Shown here piece after piece: positions 1 to 12,167 of a stretch of DNA of 64,000 nucleotides. How positions within the stretch are numbered: position 1 is the first letter of the stretch; each line of letters opens with the position of its first letter. The stretch comes from Symbiodinium natans (Eukaryota; Sar; Dinophyceae; Suessiales; Symbiodiniaceae), in assembly GCA_905221605.1 (NCBI GenBank), contig CAJNDS010002647.1, positions 189,001 to 253,000 of the forward strand. The letters are read 5' to 3'. The notes under the pieces were generated by a model, which was not told the DNA's origin, did no database searches, and saw nothing but the letters and a program-made list of their open reading frames with translations. The position numbers were made by a program, and so were the translations under genes.

Positions 1-333
1 ATTGAACCTGAACCTGGCCCCACAAATCCCACAAGAAACTGCATTCGCAAAAGTATTTGCATTCTGCATGAAAGAACTTGCGGCTTACCCCTGGGCAATC
101 AATGCTTCATGCGCAGGCAGCTGTCCTGCACACAGCTTCGCCAGAAGCGCACGAAAATGCGCTGAGGAACAACTTCGATACACCCATGGGAATGAAATCT
201 GGCAGAAGTGATCTCAACGTCTCTGGAGGGCCGTGTTGACAGCAGCAGATGAGAAGACGCTTGTGATGTGCAGCAACCTGATTATGCATCAACCTGGGGT
301 TGAGAAAGACGAGCAGAAAATTCGCTACAGTAC

Positions 334-1074
334 CGTTTGGTCCGAATGGCCTTCAGCTTCGACAGAGCCGCTTTGCCGATGCCTGAATAGGTCGTCTCGC
401 CTTCATCGTCCAGAGACGCAGAAATCCTGCCTCAGACGTGCACGATGATTCCACAAGAGGACGGTGATAGCTTCCTCGCCGTGGTTGTTTGGCGGCTGTT
501 GACCCAAGCAGGTCGAGATGTATTTGCTGTCTCTTGCTGTCAGGTGGCGACGGATTGGCGGCAACCATCCATGACTCAGGACGATGTACTCGCGGAGTAG
601 CGATCCTGTTTTCTCAGCAATCTTCAAATCAAGGAGTCGGCACCAAGGTTCCTGGAAGGCTAGACCAGCGGCGCGGCCCGCCCCATGACGCTCACGAAAA
701 ACAAGGTGTCCTGTCTGTAGCTGAAGCTGAAGATAGCTGTGCGTCCTGTATGTTTTTGCCTCAAGTGCGGATCCACATGCCTTTCTGAGCACACTGTGTC
801 ACTGACGACCCAAGAAAGAGCGCTGGCCTCTGATTGTTGCCAAGGCTCCGCTAGAATCAAGCCGGAGCTTGGCACGTCCAGGCGGTGGATGAAGCCATAG
901 TCGCGGCTGGCATCGTAGAAGATGGGGCAATTGCCAACCTTGTCAACGGCGCATCTAGAATATCTTCTTAATTTTAATGCACCGTGCCGGCTCGCTCCTG
1001 TCTCTAAGCCTTAAGTGCCGGACACTTCTGAGAACCTCATCACGAAGCTGCAAAGGCCCGTGTCCGTCATAAAC
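334..1074 (-). CDS. RluA-family RNA pseudouridine synthase (partial, 5 exons seen)
   Basis: Enzyme of the RluA class, converting uridine to pseudouridine in RNA. Exons read on the minus strand: 1074-1036, 938-852, 759-711, 605-542 and 426 to about 334. Exon 2 carries the catalytic motif FIHRLDVPSSGLIL, in which HRLD holds the active-site aspartate. Exon 3 continues AKTYRTHSYLQLQLQTG, exon 4 REYIVLSHGWLPPIRR, and exon 5 a stretch containing GKAALSKLKAI. The order and spacing fit the family core. Introns of 97, 92, 105 and 115 bp start GT, GC, GA and GA, and all end AG. The 105-bp intron (710-606) is in frame and stop-free. I did not see the later TGR-HQIR region, so the gene should continue beyond position 1 or in exons I missed below 334. 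The upstream start exon is also not identified. The family is certain from the motif; the RNA target is unknown. Confidence 0.85.
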
Positions 1075-1075
1075 C

Positions 1076-3227
1076 TGCAGATGCCGAAACTACTCGGATC
1101 CGGGATGTGAACCTTATGCAAACCTTTGAGAACCACACGATTTCTACTGTTTCGAAGCATCTACCAGCGAAACCCACACGGCATCTAAACAGCCCTTCAG
1201 TTCGCAGCTTTCAAAGGCATCAGGCCTCCCATCCCACCGGCTTCTGCAACACCACCGGGTCGGGCCTTTGTCACATCCGTGCAGAAATCCGATTCTCGTG
1301 TCAGCCTGTGAGAACTTGAGCAGGCCGCCCGGGCATGGCGGAAGCAGACTCCACGTCGTCCGCTGTGAGCCTGAGGCAATCCTGACAGCTTGGTTCTGAC
1401 GACTCCTGAGGACACTAATTTTTGACCACTCCTGATTACTCTTAAAAACAGAACTCTGCTACTGTTACCACGCTGTCTGGCGATGTCTTGCCATCCAGCC
1501 AGCCCAAAGAGTTGCACCGCCGCCAAAAGTTTCTTAGAGGGACCCAAAGACGACCCCCCCAGACTCCCAGACTCTGCCGCGACATTCCTCGGCGAGCTGG
1601 TGGAGGAGCCTCGGCAAGAAGCCGACCGAGTGCAAGGCCCGCAGGATGCCCAAAAGATCCTCCGGAGTTTGAATGAGAAAAGGCTCCGAAAAAAAAATGC
1701 TTCGCGCGTGTGTAATGCATGCAAATCAATGGCGGGGGAGCGTGCAAGTGCGTCCAAATAGGGGGGGGAGGACGGGGAGAGGAGAAAGACACGCTCTGCC
1801 GAAGCATTTCAAACGGCACGACGCAGCATCTGCTGTCAAGGATTTGCCTGGCATGCAGGCCATGCATACTTAGTCAGTGGATGGGCCGCCACCGGCCGGT
1901 TCATATAGGCAAGCTCTTTCAGCACCCTGCGTGTAGCGCGGGGTGCGGCCAAAAACTGCCCGAAACATGGAACTTCTTAAAACACATGCACACTGCTCCC
2001 GGTCCAAGACCAGGCTTCCTGGAAGATGCAGCAAGACATATTAATTTGTTTGAGGTCCAGAAGCTGACCCAGCCGTCACCTCTCAAGGGTACCTCCCCAG
2101 CCAGTCCAACCGACCAGCTGCACGTCGCAATAGCCCAGCTGTCGAAAAGTAGACAAGAACAACATAAGCTTCGGAGTCTCTAGACCTGCGCCTCTCGCTG
2201 ATACCTAACTCTGTGTCGACAGCTCTTATTCCCAAAAACATATCCGAATGCAATGTTCGACAATGCTCGACAATGTTCGACTGCATTGTGCGACTCGGCT
2301 CTGTAGCTGGAACTTCTCGAGAGAGGATGGATGTCGGCGGACGCCGGTGCACCCTGTACAAAAGACGTCTCGGGAAGCCCCAGCTGACGGCCAATGCCAG
2401 CATGTGGCATATGTGGCCCTGTACAACGCTGTTGCCGACCGTACTTTGTGAACAGTCAGGCCAAACAGCCGTTCACTTCACTAGGAAAAAGCATTTGAGA
2501 AATGTAATCAGACGTGTTGACCCAACGCGTTTGGTCAATCATTTGCTCCTAGCCAGGGAAGGTCCGGGCCCGCAAGCAACATCCCTACTCCCACACTACC
2601 AGCCCCTTCAACCCCCTTGGAGCCAGATTCTGGTAACACAGTCGTCCTTTGCAAACCATGCAGGCAGAGCGCCTGCCGCCTTCATCTTCCGGCACGGAGC
2701 ATAAACACCATGGAAAACACACACAAGAGCATGTCCCACCTGACGTTGGCTGGCTCGGCTTGCCAAGCACTAAAAAAGGCAACTTGCATGGGTGCTTTGA
2801 AGTGAGTCTTGACAGTACATCATCTGCCAGGTGTGCTGGGCATTGGGCACCACGATGCGCATGAAGGCGCGTCAGCTGTACAATTCAAGCTCTGTAAGGG
2901 CTGTATGCAGTCACAGTCACAGCATAAGATCCTAAATCGTCTGTAAATGAATTTCGCCTATGCTACGATTGCCGATTCCAATTCTCGTCGAAGTGGCTTA
3001 CTAGTTCAGAGTTGCCCTATCAGACTTTTGAGTGGCTGCAGCCGCGTGGGTCCGGGCATTTGCAGGTTTTTTCGCGAAGCTTTGGCAAAGAAGGCCGTGC
3101 AAATTCCCTGTGCGCGTCCGCAGACCCTGCCACGAAGGACAACAGGTCAGCGTGTCGCGACATTGGCCCATCACCAGCCCTTAGTAGAAGCCCAGTGCTT
3201 TCCGTGACGTGATTGCACGGCTCAAAT
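1076..3227. other. Intergenic stretch without a firm gene
   Basis: No exon with family homology was found here. The plus-strand frame at 1483-1761 reads as a charged, helix-like peptide and could be an exon, but nothing supports it beyond composition. Upstream exons of the pseudouridine synthase may lie just above 1074. A short 10-bp tandem repeat lies at 2251-2280. Confidence 0.4.
2251..2280. repeat. 10-bp tandem repeat, 3 copies
   Basis: Three adjacent copies of the unit caatgttcga, the middle copy with one substitution. It is one of many decamer repeats in the window. Confidence 0.8.
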
Positions 3228-4552
3228 TTAGTCATTGGCCTGACCCTGCTCGGGATCTGGGCCCTCGTGCATGTCGTCTGCAATTGCCGAGGGAAGTGCA
3301 GATGGCGCACAGCATGCCAAGAGTAGGAATAGATATGGCAAGCTGATCGGGGCCAGCGCACTTGCGTTCACCACTGCTACTAGGCCAATCAGGTCGTCCG
3401 TCGAGCTGGCATCCAAGGACTGCCATGTGTAGAAGAACACAAATAGCAGCGAAAGAATGCTGAGGGCACATGCAGCCAAAGGCTGAGAGAGGTCCAAGCG
3501 GCTGGGAAAACAGATACAAAAAGCAAAAACAAGCAAAGTCCCAACCAACCAGCCGATGCTCACGGCAATCAAAGCCGAGGTGGCAACGCTACAACAGGGC
3601 TCCCTGCGAATGAGCAGGCGACAGGCCAAGGAAGCAGTTCCTAATGTCAGAATGATGAGCGCCAAGAGGTACATGTGATCCAGTGCCACGCTTGTGGAGC
3701 TCACGCCCCAAAAGGCACCCACAAAAAGAGTCATCACTGCCAGGCAGATGTAGTTCCGAGGATACCTTAGCAGTTGCAGACAGGATGCTTCGGAACTTCG
3801 AACCCCAACTTGGCTGGTGTCTGGACAGCTACATTCTCTGCTCGGTGGGCTAGGGACTACGCGGGCTTTATTCAATCAACCCATCTTGCTCAGCTTGGAA
3901 GTGGTCGTGCAGCATGGCGCGAGCAAGAAACCCGACAAAGCAACACTTTGATATCAATGGTTGGCGGGCTATCGCGTTCCAGGCACTGGCTCCTGACTTT
4001 CCAGAGCATCATCATCAGGAGCATCGTGATACAACTCAGGCTGTAGTACTCGCCAAGCAAGGCTGCAGAACCATGTGTGGGAAGAGGTATCACCTGCTGA
4101 GGCGGACAATCATGAATAACCACGCAGCACCGCGCTGGGCTGTGGGATCTACAGGGACAAGGAATGACGAGCAACCATGCCTTTCTCAAGCGGTGGTTGC
4201 CGCTCGCGTCTTCTGTCTGCACCTTGCACATGTCATGTGGGACAGCAGGCTTCCGAAAAACGCATCACATGAAGTGTGAGCTCTTGTTGGCCTTAGGGTC
4301 TCAGGATCTCAGGCCGTAGGCTCGCAGAAAAAAGCGGGTGGCCCCAACCCCTCCTCTCGACGAGAAGACTTCTATGGTTCTTAGAAAGCCTCGAAGTGGG
4401 CCCGCCTGATCCTTCACGATGGCCTGCACCACCAGCGCGGTCGCAAAGCACATTGCGAGCTGCAAAGCGCAAAGAGCAAACAGCTTTGCCAGGAAGTCTC
4501 GCTGCACATAGAACCTTAGGCAATGTCTTCTGCGTCCGAAGGTCTCGAACAT
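3228..4552 (-). CDS. TMBIM / Bax inhibitor-1 (Lifeguard) family membrane protein
   Basis: Multi-pass membrane protein of the transmembrane Bax inhibitor motif family, which elsewhere sits in ER or Golgi membranes and tunes calcium leak and cell death. Exons 4552-4390, 4062-3993 and 3765-3228 total 771 nt, exactly 257 codons with stop (256 aa, close to the usual 230-260). Residues 18-23 (RDFLAK) precede membrane helix 1 (about 24-44). Exon 2 encodes helix 2. Exon 3 opens with RYPRNYICLAVMTLF, the typical pre-helix 3 signature (P-N-Y), followed by four or five more hydrophobic segments. A TDDLI motif lies before the last one, and the tail is acidic (DDMHEGPDPEQGQAND). The start Met at 4552 has an in-frame stop a few codons upstream. 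Introns are 327 bp (GC-AG) and 227 bp (GA-AG). The sequence is divergent in the C-terminal half, so function is inferred from topology and the P-N-Y motif. Confidence 0.8.
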
Positions 4553-5179
4553 CCACGAACCTCGAGCCTCTTAAAAGGCAGCTCCTCAACAAGCCGCACA
4601 GAAACGCATGCAACAGAAGCCCGGGGGGTCCCCGTATGCTCTGCACAAAGTACAAAGATAGCCCCCAAGGTGCGGAAGCTTGGAGGCCATGTCCGGCTGC
4701 CAGACAGCAGGCAAGTCAGGCAAGTCTGGATGCCGAGCGCGGCCCCCTAAAGGCACTTCCTGCGAAGATGGACCAATTACAACAAGGAGGAAACATGGCG
4801 ACAAGGTGCACTTCCCATGACCGACACAAGCCCGAGTCTAGGAGTCTAGGCCACCCATACACAGTAGGAGAATGTAGGACAAGCTGCCACCCCCGCCCCC
4901 ACTTCCTCATCCACCCTCTCGGCCTCAGTGCGCGTTCTGTCCTGCTCCGAGATTGGCAAACGCCTCAGCCAACGCTCCAAATGCTTGCAGCCAGGAAGAT
5001 TCTGAGGGCCTCACGGTGCTGTGGTTGGTCGTTTCAGAAACGTGGCCTGACTTAGAGAGACCGGCGGACAAACAGGGCCTCTTGAGGGTGTTCCGGCGAA
5101 GGAGGTCTAAGCACATGATCATCATAGAGAAAACAATGCAGGCACTGTACTTTCTTGGACAAGAATGACTTTCCATGTG

Positions 5180-5696
5180 CTAAGTGGAAAAACGATGTTG
5201 GCAAGATGCGGGTCCATCATTCGCGCCACGCTCTTCAAATGGGCAATCTGGCGTGGAGAGTAACTGGGAGGGCGGCCGACGAACGATGTAAATACTTGAG
5301 AGGGAACACCCACCAAGTAGCAGCGGTCAAGTGATGCATCATGCACGTGCCCAGGCATGATGGCTGGGTGACACCACGGCCGCCGACCACATTCGTTGTC
5401 CCAAATCGCCAAGAATAACTACATGACTTTTTGTGATCCACGCGAACATGGGCATTCCCCATGCCCTCCGCCAGCACCAAGCCACGGCATGCGCATGATA
5501 CAGAGCCCTCACTTCCCACGAGCTCCTGCCAGTCCTTGCCGCTGGCACCTTCTCCACGGCGTATCCTTGCCAGGCTGCTGCGGGCCAATTTAAGCTCTGG
5601 TTCCTGTCCCTGTCGCTTTGAATTAGCGCACATGAAATCATGGAAGCTGCCCAGCCACTTCAGAGGCAGCCGCCGCTCAACCTCCTCAGCCAAGAC
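5180..5696 (-). CDS. Unidentified candidate exons
   Basis: Two minus-strand stretches read like protein: about 5696-5500 (begins VLAEEVERRLPLKWLGSF, charged and helical) and about 5322-5180 (contains GVPSQVFTSFVGRPPSYS, then MDPHLANIVFP). They lie in different frames, as expected for separate exons of an intron-rich gene. I do not recognise the family. No start or stop was assigned. It lies upstream of the TMBIM gene in the same direction. Confidence 0.35.
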
Positions 5697-7042
5697 CCGG
5701 AAGAATGAATGACCTGACTTGTGCAGTCTTGGCAGCTTCTTCTCTTGTCACCTGACTAGCTGGCCTAGCTGTACCTGTATATATATGGTGGCAGAACAAC
5801 GACCCCATGCAAAAACATCAAACGCCCAGTATGCACAGCAGATATAGGCATAGGTAAATCGTTGAAGCCTCACACCCCCAAACAAGCCTGGATTTGCGGG
5901 GCCACCACCTTCGAAGAAATCACGATGTACAAACCCGAAACTTTGATGTCAACTCCAAACTGTCATGTCAGCCTGTGCTCAGAAGCTCAAACAACTGGAC
6001 ACACACACACACACATACAGCCAGTATTTGGGTTGATGGGCTCCGCCACTGTTCAACCTCGATGTTGGCAGGGTGTCAGGGATTTCGAGACTGCTGTAGC
6101 GAATGCCAATGTGCCCAAATAGCCCGAAGGCCTTGGATGATCCTGTTAGGGCCTAGGAGTTCTCCAAGAAAGCGGAAAGTTCGAGAATCGCTCCATGGGT
6201 TCCACTGCCGGAAATAGAGTCAAGAAATTCTGAAGGGACCCCAGCCAAAGGTTCGAAGCCAATCTCCTGTACAAATGACGCCGGACCGCATGGCTTCAAC
6301 TGAGAAAACACGGCACAGCACGACTTTCGCAACTCCCTGCAACTTTTCAAGTTCCACCTGGATGGCATACATGAAACAGGGGTGCTACGAACACCTTGAG
6401 CTTGCTCCCAGTTGAACTCATGAAACGTTTTTGGCCTGCGGCCACGGGAGTCTGGCAGAGGCCCCAGTCTGCTGGCAAACTCTGTGCAGCCAGAGAGCCA
6501 AGGCTTAGGGCAGCTCCAGAAGAGGCGATGATTCGCAGCTCCTCTCAATTGCAATTGTTTGTGCAATCAGTTGCCCCGAAAAAACGCCAATGGCTCAACA
6601 CCTGGTTCAAACCCAGCATCACAAGGAGCACGGCTTCCTACATGCCCCACGCCTCATAAGTGCACTTGCCACGGCATTGTAGCGCATGCTTCTCGAGCTG
6701 CTTGGCAATACCCGGGCCAAAGACTCCGAAGTTGGCCTTGCTTCGCTCCAACCCGCACAGGCTGATGAACCGCCAAGCTGCTCCAAGCGTGTTTACTCCG
6801 CAACTACACATAACTACACGTTTGACGCTGTGCCATGGTGCGGCAGCCCAGGCAAAAGCCGCCACCTGCTCCAGAGAATGCCACGGCACCCACAGCCCTC
6901 TTCCGATGTGGTTTGAAAAAGATCCCCGAGTCCCCGAGGTGTTGCAAAGTGTTGCGTTCTCCAGGATGGGACAGACGCCGGGCTTGCATAGCATGTTCTC
7001 CAGATTCCTCTCTTTCGACTTCTTCTCCATGGTGCGGGGCAT

Positions 7043-7468
7043 CGCTCTCTCTACTCTCTCTCTCTCTCTCTCTCTCGCTCTCTCTCTCTGTCTCTCTTCC
7101 GTCCCTCCATCCCTTGCATCCCTTCCTTCCCTTCCTTCCCTTCCTTCCCTTTCCTCTTCCTTCCCTTCCTTCCCTTCCTTCCTTCCTTCCCTTCCTTCCC
7201 TTCCTTCCCTTCCTTCCCTTCCTTCCCTTCCTTCCCTTCCTTCCCTTCCTTCCCTTCCTTCCCCTTCCTTCCCTTCCTTCCCTTCTTCCCTTCCTTCCCT
7301 TCCTTTCCCTTCCTTTCCCTTCCCCTTCCCCTGTTCCTTTCCTTCCTTCCTTCCTTCCTTCCCTTCCTTCTTCCTTCCCTTCCTTCCCTGCCTTCCCTTC
7401 CTTCCCTTCCTTCCCTTCCTTCCCTTCCTTCCCTTCCTTCCCTTCCTCCCTTCCTCCCCCTCCTCCCC
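7043..7468. repeat. Pyrimidine array: CT repeat followed by CCTT/CCCTT repeat
   Basis: A CT dinucleotide run (about 7043-7098) passes into about 370 bases of almost pure pyrimidine, built from interleaved ttcc and ttccc units with a 9-bp higher-order period. The strand asymmetry is nearly complete. Long frames on both strands here encode only P/S/F/L or G/R/K/E and are artefacts. Confidence 0.95.
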
Positions 7469-7614
7469 TAGGACATGACCTGTTGGCGGCCCGGGTGCAG
7501 TCGCCCCTTTCTCCCCCTCCATCACGCGCAGATCTGCACCAGCGAACGATGCCCCCTGAGGAGCTGGTGCTAGCAAGGCTCGTCGGGCAGCGTGCCGGCT
7601 CCTGGGCTCGGCTA

Positions 7615-7865
7615 GCCTTCCTCCCTTCCTCCGTCTCTTCCTGCCTTCCTGCCTTCCTCCCTCCCTTCCTCCCTTCCTGCCTTCCTTCCTGTCTTCCTCC
7701 CTCTCTTCCTGCCTTCCTTCGCAAGCTGAGGCCTCAAGGGGCGCCACGAAGCGCTCGCTGCCAGTACGAGAATCAGTGTTGTCACGAGAGCGTGTGATAC
7801 TTCCAACATGTTGGGTGTGCGCTCCCTCCCTCCCTCTCTCCCTCCCTGCCTCCCTCTCTCTCTCA
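7615..7865. repeat. Second and third pyrimidine-rich blocks
   Basis: Irregular cctccctt/ttcctgcc repeats at about 7615-7711 and ccctccctctct at about 7823-7865, separated by ordinary sequence. They resemble the array just upstream and may be decayed parts of it. Confidence 0.8.
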
Positions 7866-9554
7866 AAAACCGTTATATCATCTCTTCAGCCTCTGCCGCT
7901 GTCAAGGGCCCCTGAGCTGCATGCACAAGGGCCGCCGCAGCGCTTGGGGTCCGACAACCTCTGCAAGACGATGCGAACAGTCCCCGTTCTGGGAAGAAGC
8001 GATGATTGCTGCCTTCAGGCCTTTAGGAATCTCCATACATCAGACACTCAGACCATTGGAGAAGAAAGTGGTGTGTGGCCGACAGGGGTTGGCATCTGTA
8101 CTTACAGGCCGACTGCAGGAGGCCGTCGTTTTGTTCCCCGCACACATGTTTAAACAAGGTCTCATTCGGAAGAGTCCGAATGAAGCAGACGAGGTCACGT
8201 GGGGCCTTCGGTGCTTTTTCTCCCCTATCCCCGCACCTGCCCGCCCACCCCATCTAACCACCTGCCCACCAGTGGCCCACCAGGTCACGAGACCTCACTG
8301 CCAACAGAGACCCGCACAAGCTCCTGACAGGCCCCATTTCCTTTCCATGTTTTGAGGGATGTTAACGGCTAGCCCCAGGAGACTGTCAAGGGTGGTGTGT
8401 GCAAGATCTGTCGGCTGAACGAGATTCTTGTTGCTGTAATACAACGCACTCGGCATGTCCACAAGCTAGAGCCAGTTGCTTGCCCTAGGGACATGAGGAT
8501 ACCTGAACCCTCGTTGTTTGGCAAGGCACCCATCTTTGCCAATGCCCACGGGAAGAAGGTCGGAGACCAAAGCGAATTCAGTGGATCAAAGCCTGCAGAC
8601 TTCTGGTGGCTCCAGGTGGTGTGGTGATCTCAGAAGAGCCACAAGTTCAAGCCGAGGCACGCAGCAAGAGCCCCAGCACTTGCCGCCATGCGTGCGCCCC
8701 GGCCGCACAGATGAAGGAGCCAAAGCCTTGAGTCGGGGGCCTTTACCGTACCAGCAGAACGGAGGAGCAATGACCACGACAGCCACAATAACCCAGAGTA
8801 ACCAAATCTAACTCACACAAGCCCAAGTCTCTGGTTCCGTCCACATAGCGGATTTGATGGAAATGGTTTCGGGTTAGTGGTGTGGTGAGTTGCCCATGCG
8901 TAAAACCCTCTTGATCCCCAGATAGAATTGAGACGCATTCAGCCCTGACTTTGTTCCCTAGCATTGCCTACATCCTACAATCAGGAAAGCGGCTCATCTC
9001 ATCCGGAATCAATGATTCCTCGGACATGCATAGAACCCATCGCAGCGACACTGGCCACTGCTCGCTTTTCGCGCAAGCCGTGATGGCAGCGTTGCTGCCT
9101 GAGCGGGGAATCTTCCGTCCCTTCTGAAATCATCTGAACATGTCCGAGAACAGCGAGGCCTTGCGCTCGGGGGCTCATCCTTCTGGAAGGCATCAGCCCC
9201 AACATCCTCAGAGGCTCAGAGGCAATTAGGCAACTTCAGAGTGCACTGCGCTCAGCACTGCAGTGAACACTTGCGTCGAACCAAGAACTTTTTGCGCTTT
9301 GTTGCTGAGCGGCTCGCAGGCTCCCTCCCAACGGAGCCCTTTCTCGCAAGCACTCACCCCACAGCTCTCGTGGATCCTTAGAGCATCTTGAGTCTTAGTC
9401 TACCAGAGTCCACCAGCCACTCGCATTTAGGCCCTGGATGGTCCTGACATGTCTTCTCTACCGCTCTGTGGCATCGTACGGCGCCGTACTGTGGCCCAAC
9501 TGCTCTGCTAGGACTGCCAGGATTGGAGGCGCTGTACTTTGCTGCCAGAGGGTC

Positions 9555-10530
9555 GCGACTGCCCGCAGGCCGCGGCGGCGTGCATCACGCAAGGCTGCTA
9601 AGGACCGGTGCCAGGCAGCACCCTTTTGGGCTGCGGCCATGGCGACTGCCAGGCTGCGGATGGCCTCAGCTAAGATCCGGGAACACTGGGCCTGACATGC
9701 TCTGCACGCTCTCATGGCCGCGGACGATCAAAGGAACGCAATTCATATCAGTTCATACACCGAAGCACGACCCTCCAACTGTTGGCTTGGTTGGCTCTTG
9801 CGGTGGCCAGGCGAAGCAGTAGACCACATGCCTAGGGGCACAAGGCCGACGCTATCCGAAGAATTTTTGAGGCAAGCTTCCTTCGATTCACTGCGACACA
9901 CAAAGCTATCGGAGCACGCCTCTGTCCATTTTGAGGCCTCCTCGGACAACGGCTGGGGCCGTGGGTTCGTGACGCATTGAGGCAGCGTGCACCCAACTCG
10001 ATTTGACCACCCCCAGCACATGTCTTCGCTCTTGCGGAATTGAACGGCACAGACACAGAGCCTGGGGGCGAGTCTGCACTCGTTGAGGTATTTGCAGCGG
10101 TCCTGAAGGCCCTCAGCTCTGGCAACAAACTCGTCCGCGTGATTTGGCAGGTCCTGGGCTTCAGACGTCTTGCGACTTCTGCACGATGTGATGCTATGGT
10201 CCAGGTAAGCCTTGCTGAACATGAGCCCATGGACCAAGCAGTCCACTGCAATGGACTCCAGCGCTTGTGGCCAAAGCCCTGGTGCTGATCTCAGCGCACC
10301 TTTTTGCCACGTGCAGGAGAACACATCAACTTCACCCAAAGATGCGCCACAAACTCCTTCCTATCAGCATTCTTTATCATGCTTTTGGAGAAGCTGCCGG
10401 GGTCGAAAGCGGAGACCAACAGGTGCGGTCGCAGTGCCTGGCACAATTTACATGAGTGGACCTCTGCAGCAGTGACAGCGGCCCTGGCATGAGCATTGAA
10501 GTCCAAATCGGAAGCCACTCTACAAATGGC
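9555..10530 (-). CDS. Unidentified multi-exon candidate gene
   Basis: Four minus-strand blocks have coding character and plausible exon ends. About 10530-10462 contains FNAHARAAVTAAE before AG|GT. About 10276-10211 reads LWPQALESIAVDCLVHGLMF up to AAG|GC. About 10153-10076 starts after an AG and reads NHADEFVARAEGLQDRC. About 9666-9555 contains VAMAAAQKGAAWHRSLAALR. All are alpha-helical and charged. The last block resembles a degenerate pentatricopeptide repeat, but the match is weak. Whether the blocks form one gene is inferred from strand and spacing only. Confidence 0.35.
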
Positions 10531-11246
10531 TCTCTCACGCGGCCCTCGTGTCATGCGCATGCTCCGAGAGTCGCGGCTTTTCTCATGGGAGCGGCATGGG
10601 ACCGAGGTGAAGTGCTGAGACGTTGGAGGTTGATATGCTCAGTGAGAATGGAACAAAGTGGGAGCATCAGAGCTGCCTAAGGCACAAAGTGTGTGGGCTT
10701 AAATCAGGAGATGGAATTTATCAACCTCCAAGTGGCCAAGTGGCCCACCTCGTGTGAAATGCTCCTGCGGAGCTATCTTCCCCTAACAATTTTCTGGAAC
10801 AAGGTTCACATACGCGCTAAACCCAAAACCGTAAACCCTCCGACTCAGCGGCGTGATGATTTCGGGGTAAAGAACTGCTTGAGCTTTCGGAAAGGCGCCT
10901 CCAACCTCGAACCCCACAAGGCCCACGGAGGCCGCGACAGGCGATGGCAGAGTCAGTCTTTAGAGTCTCGGCACGACTACCCTAGTTGTAGTTATAATGA
11001 TTCATTTTTTGTTGCGTTTCTGACGATGACGCTTGTGAGAATGATGGTTTTGTGATGTTTTGTGCTAGAACCGGTACGATCAAGATTTTGTTCGAACTTA
11101 CTATGAATAGTAGTAGGAGTGGTCGACGCAGACTAAATTACCACCAACAGCAGCTGAGTGTCGCAAGCTCTTCCTCCTCGATCCTTAGGTAGGAACTCAA
11201 GCACCTATCATCGTGAGAACATAGTTATCTACAAGATCGCCGCTTT

Positions 11247-11730
11247 CTACGCACCATCAAGGCCAAGCAGCGCTTTCTCTGTAACCTTGAGCTCTTCGCG
11301 GACGAATTTCTGGCAAGCTGTCTTGTGCATTGCAGACCAGGTTGGGTGCGCATAAGCGCTGTGTGCCAACTTCGCGCATGTACTGGACCACTGGAGCAAC
11401 TTCCAACCAGCTCCCCGTGCGCGCCTTTCCACCCAAACATGTTACGTGGGCCTACTGGCGGGGCGGCCTCCGTCAACTTCTCCAATCGCTTAGCTGCTTG
11501 GGCAATCTCCCTCCTGAACAGATGCATGGATGATCATTATTAGGAATTGCTCTTGGCTTGAAACATGCTTCACATTTCCAGAGTCGAGCATCTCTTCCAT
11601 GTCCACCTTCGAGATGGTTTTGCGTGCCAGTCGCGTCAGCTGCCTGAGCGGAAGTGGAAAGTCAGACACGCGGAGCCAGCATACTGTACTGGTGCGAAAG
11701 TTTAAGATACTCGGCAGGTGGGCAGTCAAG
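11247..11730 (-). CDS. Unidentified helical candidate exons
   Basis: Minus-strand blocks: about 11655-11590 (LTRLARKTISKVDMEE), about 11520-11450 (RREIAQAAKRLEKLTEAA) and about 11380-11247 (KTACQKFVREELKVTEKALL). The first two can be joined in frame with a GA-AG intron. All are amphipathic helices. I do not recognise the protein. Confidence 0.35.
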
Positions 11731-11790
11731 GGCTCATCTCGGGTTGGACGCTTCAGGCACTATCTTGGGAGTGGGCACCTCAGAAAGGGT

Positions 11791-11862
11791 GGGCACAGAG
11801 AGAGAGAGAGAGACACAGAAAGCGCGAGAGAGAGAGAGAGAGAGCGCGAGAGAGAGAGAGAG
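11791..11862. repeat. GA dinucleotide repeat
   Basis: Imperfect (ga)n run with interspersed gc, followed by a short run of A. It generates long low-complexity frames on both strands, which were ignored. Confidence 0.9.
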
Positions 11863-12167
11863 AAAAAAAAAAGTTGGAATGCGGCGAATGCAAAGTCACT
11901 ACAAGGACCATTTGGGGAGCCGCAGCATCAGGAAGTGCAAGTTGTGATATGTTGTGATCCATACTGAGAGAGCGGGCACACTGCAGTCCCTCTTCCACAC
12001 TAAGCAACACCAAGAGATCGCGCTCCAAGAGGCTCCTCCGCTCCCAGCTCCGCTTGCTCAATGAGCCGTTCAGCGTACTGCCTAGGACGGGGGGAACTAA
12101 TGGCTAATATTTTCTCACGACCACATAGCCACTCCCCTGTCATGCTCGACTCGCACGCTTGTGGCTT

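Larger units (their letters stand above)
5700..9440. other. Repeat-rich stretch, no firm gene
   Basis: Contains a short CA repeat near 6000 and the long pyrimidine arrays at 7043-7865. Minus-strand frames at 6153-6350 and 6638-6800 look mildly protein-like but cannot be assigned. All long frames across 6.8-7.8 kb come from the low-complexity array and are not taken as genes. Confidence 0.4.

Noticed and set aside
6638-7797. Open frames of 270-369 codons on both strands
   Set aside because: They are produced by the pyrimidine arrays and encode only G/R/K/E or P/S/F/L strings; both strands are open for the same reason.
9555-9666. Possible pentatricopeptide repeat protein
   Set aside because: A single degenerate match without tandem 35-residue repeats is not enough to name the family.
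9438-9695. Plus-strand frame opposite the candidate exon at 9555-9666
   Set aside because: The minus-strand reading has the better helical protein texture; the plus-strand frame looks like its shadow.
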